A stretch of 64,000 nt of DNA, taken from the NCBI RefSeq assembly GCF_029626155.1, contig NZ_JARUBL010000001.1:7818816-7882815 (forward strand), in the 5' to 3' direction. A program made the translations under genes and the position numbers. Shown in pieces: positions 41,728 through 48,959 of this stretch. Positions within the stretch are counted from its first letter, which is position 1. Each line of letters opens with the position of its first letter. The notes under the pieces were generated by a model, which made no database searches, was not told the origin of the DNA, and saw only the letters and a program-made list of their open reading frames with translations. The stretch is from Solwaraspora sp. WMMD1047 (lineage in GTDB: Bacteria; Actinomycetota; Actinomycetes; Mycobacteriales; Micromonosporaceae).

Positions 41728-43553
41728 CCGGTCGCCTCCAGTCCGGTCCGGGTCCGCCCCACCACCAGGGCCTGGGCCTCCTCGAAGAGGCCGGCCAGCC
41801 GCTTCATCTTCCGCTCGATGTCGCGGTGGCGCTGCTCCCGCTCGGCGGCGTCGGCGTCGGCGGCCTGCTTGGCGGTCCGGAACGAGTGGACGATCTCCTC
41901 CTGCAACTCCTCGGTCAGCGCGGTGAAATGGTCCCGCAGGGTCCGCTGCACCTGCCGGACCGACTCCTTGCTCTCCTTGCTGATCCGCATGAAGAACTCG
42001 TCGACGTGCCGCTGGGCGGCCGCCTTCACCACCGCCTGCCGGCGCTTGCGCAGCGAGCGGCTCTCGTCCCAGATGCTCTTGCCGCCGAACAGCGCCCCGG
42101 CTCCGAGCGACACCGGGTTGATCAGGGGCAGGCCGGCCAGCGTCGTCGCCAGACCGAACATCAGAACCCCGCCGTACGATCCCTTCAGTCCACTGAAGAC
42201 CTTCTGGGTGGGGGTGAATCGCTCGATCTGCGGTTGCTCGATGTCGGGTATCGCGGCCCGCAGGTCCGGGGCCCGCACCGACCAGGTCGGCAGCACGTCG
42301 TACCGGTAGGGCAGGAAGTGGTCGGCGACCTGCCGGGCGATGAAGTCGCAGCGCTGGACCAGCCACTCGTGGTTCGCCGTCGCCGCCTCGGCCAGGTTCT
42401 CCGCGAACCAGTCCCGCAGCGCCGGCCAGGCCGGTTGCGGATCGGCGGTGTCCAGCGCCTCGTCGACCCGTTTCAGGATGGCCCGGCTGCGGTCGCGCAG
42501 GTCGAACTCGAGGTCGGCGATCAGGTCGGTCATCTCGTCGGAGAGGGCGTTCTGCCACCGCTGCGAGCAGCGCCGCAGCTCGTCGACGGCCCGCTGGGCC
42601 TGGTGCAGCCGGGACAGCGGGGCCGGCGTACCGCCGCTGTTGCGGGACAGCTCGGCCCGCATCGGCGCGGCGAGCTGCTCGATCACCGTCCGGGTGAGCA
42701 GCCCCACGCTGGCCCGCGCCAGCGTGTCGCCCTTGGCGGCCAGATCCTGGGTCAGGCGGCTGATCAGGGCGGGGAAGCCGGACTCGGCGTTCATCGACGG
42801 GTCGTTCCCGGCCGCCGCCCGCAACCGCAGCGCCGCCGAGACCGGGACCTGCACGGCCGGCACGCCGGCGCCGGCCAGGTGCTGCCGGTTTCGCTCGGCC
42901 ACCGTACGCCAGTCCGGTGCCAGGTCGGTCTTGGTCAGCGCCACGATCAGCCGGGGATAGGACTGCATCGCGAAGAGCAGCAGGTTCAGCTCGGTGACCG
43001 AGAGTTCCCGGGTGGCGTCCGAGACCATCAGGACCACGTCGGCGCGGCCGGCGGCCGCGAGCGATGTGATGCTGGCGGCCGGATCCGGCCCGACGGCGGC
43101 CGGGGTGTCGATCAGGACCAGCCCGCTGGCGAGCAGTCCACGGGGGACGCCGACCTCGACGTGGGTGGCGGCCGGGGAGAGTCCGGCGAGCCGACCGCCG
43201 AAGCCGGCGGCCAGGTCGGTCAGCGGCACCGGGGTCCGGTCGACCGGCCCGGCACCGTCCCGGCCGGGGGCCGGCGCCGCGGTGCGGACCAGCGTCGCAT
43301 ACGGCTCGGCGGCGTGCTGGATGACGGTGGGCACCCCCGATTCCCCACCCACCGGGCAGATCGGAGCGTTGATGAGGGCGTTGACCAGCTGACTCTTGCC
43401 CTGCTTCGGTTCACCGATCACCAGCACCCGCAGCTGCGGGTCGAGCAGCTGGGCTCGACGTTGCCGCAGCGACTGGACCAGATCGGTGCGGCCGTGCGCG
43501 GCGCACACCCGAACGGTTTCATCCAGAACGTCGAGCCAGGTCGGCGCAATCAC
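41724..43553 (-). CDS. iniA: Dynamin-like GTPase, IniA-like
   Basis: 609 residues. P-loop GEPKQGKSQLVNAL at 47-60, switch I Thr in GVPTVIQH, G3 LIDTPAAVGPD, G4 VALTKTDL, then long helical stalk segments and a hydrophobic paddle-like region (GGVLMFGLATTLAGLPLINPVSLGAGALFGGKS, near residue 460-490), matching the bacterial dynamin IniA, which remodels membranes under cell-wall stress (isoniazid/ethambutol in mycobacteria). Start is GTG at 43553, itself inside a 9-bp repeat; no clear Shine-Dalgarno. Coupled to iniC by a 4-base overlap. Confidence 0.85.
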   Translation of the reverse strand: MIAPTWLDVLDETVRVCAAHGRTDLVQSLRQRRAQLLDPQLRVLVIGEPKQGKSQLVNALINAPICPVGGESGVPTVIQHAAEPYATLVRTAAPAPGRDGAGPVDRTPVPLTDLAAGFGGRLAGLSPAATHVEVGVPRGLLASGLVLIDTPAAVGPDPAASITSLAAAGRADVVLMVSDATRELSVTELNLLLFAMQSYPRLIVALTKTDLAPDWRTVAERNRQHLAGAGVPAVQVPVSAALRLRAAAGNDPSMNAESGFPALISRLTQDLAAKGDTLARASVGLLTRTVIEQLAAPMRAELSRNSGGTPAPLSRLHQAQRAVDELRRCSQRWQNALSDEMTDLIADLEFDLRDRSRAILKRVDEALDTADPQPAWPALRDWFAENLAEAATANHEWLVQRCDFIARQVADHFLPYRYDVLPTWSVRAPDLRAAIPDIEQPQIERFTPTQKVFSGLKGSYGGVLMFGLATTLAGLPLINPVSLGAGALFGGKSIWDESRSLRKRRQAVVKAAAQRHVDEFFMRISKESKESVRQVQRTLRDHFTALTEELQEEIVHSFRTAKQAADADAAEREQRHRDIERKMKRLAGLFEEAQALVVGRTRTGLEATG

Positions 43554-43608
43554 GATACGAGTGTGCCGATTTCATCGTGATTGGCAAGGGTTCCACCGCA
43601 ATCACGAT
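43548..43608 (-). promoter_or_regulatory. Three phased ATCGTGATT repeats in front of iniA
   Basis: AATCACGAT at 43548-43556, ATCGTGATT at 43574-43582 and AATCACGAT at 43600-43608 (+ strand) are identical 9-mers in alternating orientation; centres are 26 bp apart each time. The first overlaps the iniA GTG. The arrangement resembles an operator array for a cooperative regulator, or a structured leader. Confidence 0.6.
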
Positions 43609-43626
43609 GGGTTGCCGCACGTGGAG

Positions 43627-43674
43627 CAAGGGCTGCCGGGAACTGGAGGCGAATCGAACTCCCGGCAGCCCTTG
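43627..43674 (-). terminator. Strong hairpin between iniB-like and iniA-like genes
   Basis: Perfect 15-bp stem CAAGGGCTGCCGGGA (43627-43641) / TCCCGGCAGCCCTTG (43660-43674), loop 18 bases, no T-run. It lies 25 bases after the iniB stop and could end or attenuate transcription so that iniB is made in excess over iniAC. Confidence 0.65.
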
Positions 43675-43699
43675 GGTCACTGTGGCGGGTTCCGCCAGA

Positions 43700-44566
43700 T
43701 CAGAGCAGACCGTCGCCCAGGTCGAGCAGGCCGCCGGTGCCGGCCGAGGCGTCCGCCCCGGCGCTCAGCCCGAGACTGCCGGTGACGTTGCCGACACCGA
43801 CCCCGTCCAGGGTGTTGTCGACGGTCCCGGTGACGCCGCCGACGACCCGAGCGGCGTCGAGGTCGCCGACCACCGGCGCCTGCGTGCCGCCGAGGCCCTG
43901 GCCGAGCCCGCCCACGTCGAGCGAGTTCACCAGGTTGGTGGCGGTGTCCAGGGTGCCGGTCACGGTGTTCAGGGTGAGGTCGGCGGTGCCGAGCAGCCCG
44001 TCGGGGGCCACGCCACCCACCAGGTCGTCACCGATGCCGACCGTCGAGTCGACGGTGCCGCCCACGGTGCCGACCGCGTCGGTGGTCACCGGCTCCAGCA
44101 CCTCGGCGTCGAGCGTGCCGGCCACGTCGTACGCGCCGGAGACGTCGACGCCGACCCCGGACGGGCTCACCCCGACCCCGATGTCGGAGAGCAGGGAGGC
44201 CCCGACGCCCAGCCCGACCGGGTCGACCGTGATCGCGCCGAGGGTGGCGACGTTGACGTCGGCGCTGGTCGGGCTCGCGGCGACGGTGACCTGCTCGACG
44301 GTGGACTGGACGTGCCCGACCAGACCGCTGACGTCGGGCGAGAGCTCACCCAGGCCGAGGCCGCCCACCGCGTCGAGGTTGGTGAGGCCCTGCACCGGGA
44401 CGTAGTCGACGACCAGCGGTACGACATCCTGGACGTCGGCCGGGGTCAGGTCACCCAGCCCGGCGCTGCGCAGGGTGCCCTCCGGGTCGAGCTCGAACGC
44501 CGACCGGGCGTCCGGGTTGGTGAGCAGGTTCAGCACAAAGTCGTGCAGGGTCTGGGTCGAATCCAT
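43700..44566 (-). CDS. iniB: IniB N-terminal-domain protein with Gly/Val/Asp-rich repeat region
   Basis: 288 residues. Residues 1-60 (STQTLHDFVLNLLTNPDARSAF, DPEGTLRSAGLGDLTPADVQDVVPLV) match the IniB N-terminal domain. The rest is low-complexity repeats of G-V-G, V-D-x-T-V, T-G-T-L-D type with Asp/Thr, predicted beta or disordered, like the Gly-rich tail of mycobacterial IniB. No signal peptide is evident. RBS GAGGAGAACG before the ATG. Its role is unknown, although iniB is the most strongly induced member under wall stress in mycobacteria. Upstream of, and in line with, the two dynamin genes. Confidence 0.85.
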   Translation of the reverse strand: MDSTQTLHDFVLNLLTNPDARSAFELDPEGTLRSAGLGDLTPADVQDVVPLVVDYVPVQGLTNLDAVGGLGLGELSPDVSGLVGHVQSTVEQVTVAASPTSADVNVATLGAITVDPVGLGVGASLLSDIGVGVSPSGVGVDVSGAYDVAGTLDAEVLEPVTTDAVGTVGGTVDSTVGIGDDLVGGVAPDGLLGTADLTLNTVTGTLDTATNLVNSLDVGGLGQGLGGTQAPVVGDLDAARVVGGVTGTVDNTLDGVGVGNVTGSLGLSAGADASAGTGGLLDLGDGLL

Positions 44567-44698
44567 GGGTGACGTTCTCCTCGAACGGCGGGGGATGGAG
44601 CGGTTGGCAGATTGGAGCTCCGTGGGCTGTCACCGACGGTAGGCGTCGGGGGTCCCCCGGGCATCGGGGTCGGTGCCGGAACCTGCGCCGGCTGAACT

Positions 44699-44758
44699 AG
44701 GGCACCCGGCGCCGCGTGGGTTAGGGGCATAGGGGATCCGTACCGCCAGATTTAGGGT
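44699..44758. promoter_or_regulatory. Four TAGGG repeats in the iniB/hsp70 divergent region
   Basis: TAGGG at 44699-44703, 44723-44727, 44731-44735 and 44754-44758, spaced 24, 8 and 23 bases, in the 305-bp region between the divergent iniB-like and Hsp70 genes; the rest of that region (44567-44871) holds no other gene. LuxR/NarL-type regulators often bind short repeated heptamers, and a LuxR-type gene is encoded in the rightward operon. No confident -35/-10 set. Confidence 0.4.
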
Positions 44759-44871
44759 CCCGTCGGTGGATGGATCTCTGGTACGAACAGGGGAGCCCAA
44801 AGTGGGCGAGCCAGGGGGCGGCCGGCGTTCGCGATCGCCCCATGATCACTGTCGGTGAAGGAACGGGTGGG

Positions 44872-46203
44872 ATGCCGTACGTCCTCGGGATCGACATCGG
44901 TGGCACCAGCACCACCGCCGCCGTCGCCCGGCTGACACAGGACGGCTGGACCCGCCCCGAACCGGTCCGGCTGGGTGCCCACTCCTTCGCCATCCCGTCG
45001 GTGCTGCAGCTGGGCGCCGACGGCTCGCTGGCCGTCGGCGACCCCACCGAGTACGGCCAGCCACCCGACCGGGGGCGGACCGCCCGCGGATTCGCCCGGC
45101 GGATCGGTGATCCGGTGCCGATGCTCGTCGACGGCGAGGCGTGGACCCCGGAGGCGCTCACCGCCGTGCTGGCCACCTGGGTCATCGAGCGGGTGATGGC
45201 CCAGCAGGCCGACCGCCCCGCCGAACATGTCGTGCTCAGCCATCCGGCGGGCTGGGGACCGTACCGGACCGAGCTGCTCCGGCACGCCCTCTGGGCGGCC
45301 GGCATTCCACACGCGACGCTGCTGCCCGAGCCGGTGGTGGCCGCCGAGAGCCACGCCTGCCAGGGCTTCACCGGACGCAGTCTGGCGGTGTACGCGCTGG
45401 GCGGCGAGACCTTCGCCGCCTCGGTGGTGCGCCGGTCCCGGGCGGGCGGGTTCGAGCTGGTCACCGGTGGAGATCCGGGGCAGCCACTGGGCGGCGCGGA
45501 CTTCGACGCCGCGCTGCTGCGACACGTCCGCGACCAGCTCGGCCGGCCGGCCAGCACCCCTCGCCACCAGGCCGACCCACACCCGCCGGCCCTGGCCGGG
45601 CTGGCCGCGGCCTGCGTGAGCGCGAAGGAACGACTTACCGTCGCGGCCGAGGCCGACGTCCGGCTGCAGCTGCCCGACGGCCCGACCCGGGTGCCGGTGA
45701 GCCGGGCCGAGTTCGAGGAGCTGATCCGCCCCGGGCTGCGGCTCACCGTGGAGACCCTGGCCGGGGCGGTCCGGGCGGCCGGCCTGACCGCCGACCAGCT
45801 CGACGGGGTGCTGCTGATCGGCGGTTCGGCCCGGATCCCGCTGGTGGCCGACCTGGTCGCGCAGCGGCTGCCGGTCGGCGTGACGGTGGAGTCCGATCCC
45901 CAGCTCACCGCCGCCGCCGGGGCGGCCTGGGCGGCCCGGCAGATCGTCGCCCCACCTCGACCGTCGCGCTGGGACCGCACCGATCCGGGCCGGCCCACGC
46001 CGGGTGGCCGCGCCCCGGAGCGGGCCGGCCCGGCGACCGTTCCGGCTCGCCGGCCGGACCTGGCCGACGACGGCCGGCGCGAGCCACCACCCCGCCCACC
46101 AGTCAGGATCACCCCACTGAAGCTGCCCCGGAACCGCCTGGCGCAGCCGGCCGCCGGCCCGGCCAACCGGGACCGGACCGCCTACTCCCGAGCCCGTTCG
46201 TGA
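44872..46203 (+). CDS. Hsp70-like ATPase lacking a substrate-binding domain
   Basis: 443 residues; ATG chosen because it begins MPYVLGIDIGGTSTTAAVARL, the phosphate-1 motif of the actin/Hsp70 ATPase, with AAGGA about 9 bases upstream. LAVYALGGETFAASVVRR is the phosphate-2-like region, VLLIGGSARIPLVADLV the adenosine motif. The sequence then ends in a Pro/Arg-rich tail (about 365-443), with no peptide-binding beta domain or lid. Such truncated Hsp70-like proteins occur widely in actinobacteria next to regulators; activity is unproven. Stop overlaps the next GTG. Confidence 0.85.
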   Translation: MPYVLGIDIGGTSTTAAVARLTQDGWTRPEPVRLGAHSFAIPSVLQLGADGSLAVGDPTEYGQPPDRGRTARGFARRIGDPVPMLVDGEAWTPEALTAVLATWVIERVMAQQADRPAEHVVLSHPAGWGPYRTELLRHALWAAGIPHATLLPEPVVAAESHACQGFTGRSLAVYALGGETFAASVVRRSRAGGFELVTGGDPGQPLGGADFDAALLRHVRDQLGRPASTPRHQADPHPPALAGLAAACVSAKERLTVAAEADVRLQLPDGPTRVPVSRAEFEELIRPGLRLTVETLAGAVRAAGLTADQLDGVLLIGGSARIPLVADLVAQRLPVGVTVESDPQLTAAAGAAWAARQIVAPPRPSRWDRTDPGRPTPGGRAPERAGPATVPARRPDLADDGRREPPPRPPVRITPLKLPRNRLAQPAAGPANRDRTAYSRARS

Positions 46204-48959
46204 GGACATCCTTGAGCTTGCCGACCACCACCGAACCGCAGCTCGTCCTGGACGAGCCGTCCCGGGCGCTCCTCGACGCCATCGAGACGGACCCGCACGC
46301 GCCGCTCACCGCGGCCATCCAGGCTCCCGGCGGGTACGGCAAGTCCAGCCTGCTGGCGGAGGCGCGACGGCGGTACCGGCAGGCGGGAGTGCCGGTCTGG
46401 GACGGTTGGACCGGCCCGGCCGGACCGGTCGACCCCGGCACGCTGGCCTGGGCGGACCGGGCCGCGAGCCTCCTCGGCGCGGCCGGCGACCACACCGCAC
46501 TGGCCGGCCACGCGCTCCTGGTCGACGACGCACACCTGCTGCACGACGCCGCCCTGCGGGAGCTCTGCACGCTCGTCCGCACCGGTCGGATCAGGTTGCT
46601 GCTGGCGTACCGGCCCTGGCCGCGACCGCCGGCGCTGGCCGAACTGGCCGAGCTGCTGCGGCGGGACCGGCCGGCGCTGCTGCCGGCTCCGTTCACCCCG
46701 GCGGAGACCGCCACCCAGCTCGCCCGGGTCGGCGGCGCGGCCCCGCATCCGGCGATGGTCAGCTTCGTGCACCGGCAGACCGGGGGCATTCCCCGGTCGG
46801 TCGATCGGCTGGCCCGCACGCTCGGCTCCGCCGCCATCGCCGGGCCGCCCCCGCCGGAGGTGCCCGAATCCGCGCTGGCCGCGTTCGCGCCGGACCTGGA
46901 GGAGCTGACCGGGGACGTCCGCCGGATTCTGCTGGCGGTCGCGGCCGGCGTCGAGTTCCCGGTCGAGATGCTCGACCGGCTGCTGACCGGTCCGGCGTCG
47001 ACCTCCCCGGACGGCCCCGACCGGGGCGTCCACACCGCGGACGGTGGCGGGACGGTGGCGGCGGCCCGGGCCGCCGGGCTGCTCGGGCGGGACGACCGAC
47101 TGCCACCGATCGTCCGCCGGGCACTCGTCTCGCTGGCCCCACCGGCCGAGCGGGCCGACGTGTGGCGCCGACTCGCCGAGCTGCAGCTGCGTCGCGGTGG
47201 ACCCGTGTTGCCGCTGGTCCGCCCGCTGCTCGGCACCGCCGGCGGAACCGGCTGCCCGGTCCCGCTGTTGACCGCGGCCGCCGAGGAGGCACTCGCCGAC
47301 GACCCGGGGCTCGCCACCGACCTGTTCGCCGCCGCGGTCGCCGCCGGCGGACCGGCGACCGCCCGACAGGCCACCGCCGCCGCCCTCGCCGGGCACCTCG
47401 ACTCCGCGCTCCGGTTGGCCGACCGGCTGGTCGAGGCGGCCGGGCCGACGGACCGGGCGGAGGCGGCCACGGTCGCCGCCACCGCGCTGACCCACCGGGG
47501 TCAACACGGCCGGGCCGCCGACCTCTACCGCTGGTCGGGCACCACCTCGTCACTGGCGTTCGCCGCGATCAGCGCCCTCGCCACCGGCGACCGCGACGAT
47601 CTCGACCGGCTGGTCCGCGAACCACCGACCGGCGGGCCGCCGACCCTGCTCACCGGGGCCGCCACCCAGACCGCCCGCGGGGTACGCGAGACGCTGTCCG
47701 AGCCGCCGACCACCGCGCTGGCCACCCTGGTCCGGGCGGCCGGGCTGCTGGAACCGGCCGGTCGGGCCGTACTGCTGCCGGACAGCCCGGCCGCCCTGGC
47801 CGCCCTGGTGGCCATGCACTGTGGGGAGCTGGACATCGCCGACCGGGTGCTGGAGCGGGCCACCGCCAGCCGCACCGGCGCCGCGCTGATGGCCCGCCGG
47901 CACGGCCTGCTGCAGGCCTGGATCGCGATGGTGCGGGGCCACTGCGGTGCGGCCACCGACCGGCTCGCCACCGTGCTCGGGCGGGACGACGCCGAGCCGG
48001 CCGACGGCGCCGCGTCGACCGACGACGGCGGGCCGTCCGCCGGCCGATCCGGGGCAGCGGGATCGGTCGGACCGGACGTCGGCGGGCTGGAGTCGCGGGA
48101 TCTGCTCTTCGCCGCCGGCCTGGAACTCGGCATCGCCCGGCGCAACAGTGACCTGCCGGCGCTGCGCCGGGCCTGGGAGCAGGCCCGCGAGGCGGTCATC
48201 CGGCACCCCGTCGACCTGTTCACCCTGCTGCCCCTCGGGGAGTTGGCGGTGGCGGCCGCCCGGCTGGGTGAGCTGGCCCAACTCGCCCCGTACCTGGCGG
48301 AAGCCAGCACGGTGCTGGCCCGGCTCGGCGACCCGCCGTTGTGGGCGGCCCCGCTGCACTGGAGCAATCTGCACGCCGCGATCATCGCCGAACAGCCTGC
48401 CGAGGCCGACCGGCACGTCGCCGCGCTCACCGCCGCCGCCGGCCACAGCCGATACGCCGCCGTGCTGGCCACCGCGGCGCAGAGCTGGGTGGAGGTGCTG
48501 CGCGGGACCGTCGATCCGGTCCGGGTCGAGGGCGCCGCCCGGGGCCTGCACGGCATCGGTCTGCACTGGGACGGGGCCCGGCTGGCGGGCCAGGCGGCGA
48601 TCCGGACCTCGGACCGCAAGGCGATGACCACGCTGCTCGACTGCGCCCGGATGTTGCAGGGCCGCACCGGTGGTCCCGGTCGGGCACCCGGCTCCGCCGC
48701 CGACCCGGTGACCGGCCGGGACCAGGGCCGACTCAGCGATCGCGAACAGGAGGTGGCCGACCTGGTGCTCGCCGGGCTCACCTACCGGCAGATCGGCGAC
48801 CGGTTGTTCATCTCGGCGAAGACCGTCGAACACCATGTGGCCCGGATCCGGCAGCGGCTGAACTGCGCCAACCGCAGTGAGCTCCTGGCCCGGCTGCGGG
48901 TGATGGCGGATGACCGATCCGGTGGCAGCGACCTGACCGGCCAGCCATGGCCGGCCTGA
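46200..48959 (+). CDS. Large ATP-binding LuxR-type regulator (IniR-like)
   Basis: 919 residues. AAA/STAND-like ATPase at the N-terminus: Walker A APGGYGKSS (42-50), Walker B ALLVDDAHLL, then about 600 residues of helical TPR/MalT-like repeats, and a C-terminal LuxR HTH: LSDREQEVADLVLAGLTYRQ, IGDRLFISAKTVEHHVARIR. Domain order matches M. tuberculosis IniR (Rv0339c), the regulator required for iniBAC induction, so the divergent iniBAC-like operon is a natural target. Start is GTG at 46200 overlapping the Hsp70 stop; a TTG at 46212 behind GAGG is an alternative. The name is by architecture and context. Confidence 0.85.
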   Translation: MRTSLSLPTTTEPQLVLDEPSRALLDAIETDPHAPLTAAIQAPGGYGKSSLLAEARRRYRQAGVPVWDGWTGPAGPVDPGTLAWADRAASLLGAAGDHTALAGHALLVDDAHLLHDAALRELCTLVRTGRIRLLLAYRPWPRPPALAELAELLRRDRPALLPAPFTPAETATQLARVGGAAPHPAMVSFVHRQTGGIPRSVDRLARTLGSAAIAGPPPPEVPESALAAFAPDLEELTGDVRRILLAVAAGVEFPVEMLDRLLTGPASTSPDGPDRGVHTADGGGTVAAARAAGLLGRDDRLPPIVRRALVSLAPPAERADVWRRLAELQLRRGGPVLPLVRPLLGTAGGTGCPVPLLTAAAEEALADDPGLATDLFAAAVAAGGPATARQATAAALAGHLDSALRLADRLVEAAGPTDRAEAATVAATALTHRGQHGRAADLYRWSGTTSSLAFAAISALATGDRDDLDRLVREPPTGGPPTLLTGAATQTARGVRETLSEPPTTALATLVRAAGLLEPAGRAVLLPDSPAALAALVAMHCGELDIADRVLERATASRTGAALMARRHGLLQAWIAMVRGHCGAATDRLATVLGRDDAEPADGAASTDDGGPSAGRSGAAGSVGPDVGGLESRDLLFAAGLELGIARRNSDLPALRRAWEQAREAVIRHPVDLFTLLPLGELAVAAARLGELAQLAPYLAEASTVLARLGDPPLWAAPLHWSNLHAAIIAEQPAEADRHVAALTAAAGHSRYAAVLATAAQSWVEVLRGTVDPVRVEGAARGLHGIGLHWDGARLAGQAAIRTSDRKAMTTLLDCARMLQGRTGGPGRAPGSAADPVTGRDQGRLSDREQEVADLVLAGLTYRQIGDRLFISAKTVEHHVARIRQRLNCANRSELLARLRVMADDRSGGSDLTGQPWPA

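Noticed and set aside
43627-43674. tRNA-like T-arm: on the minus strand the loop of the hairpin contains GTTCGATTC
   Set aside because: No acceptor, D or anticodon arm can be built around it; the surrounding 15-bp stem is better explained as a terminator or attenuator.
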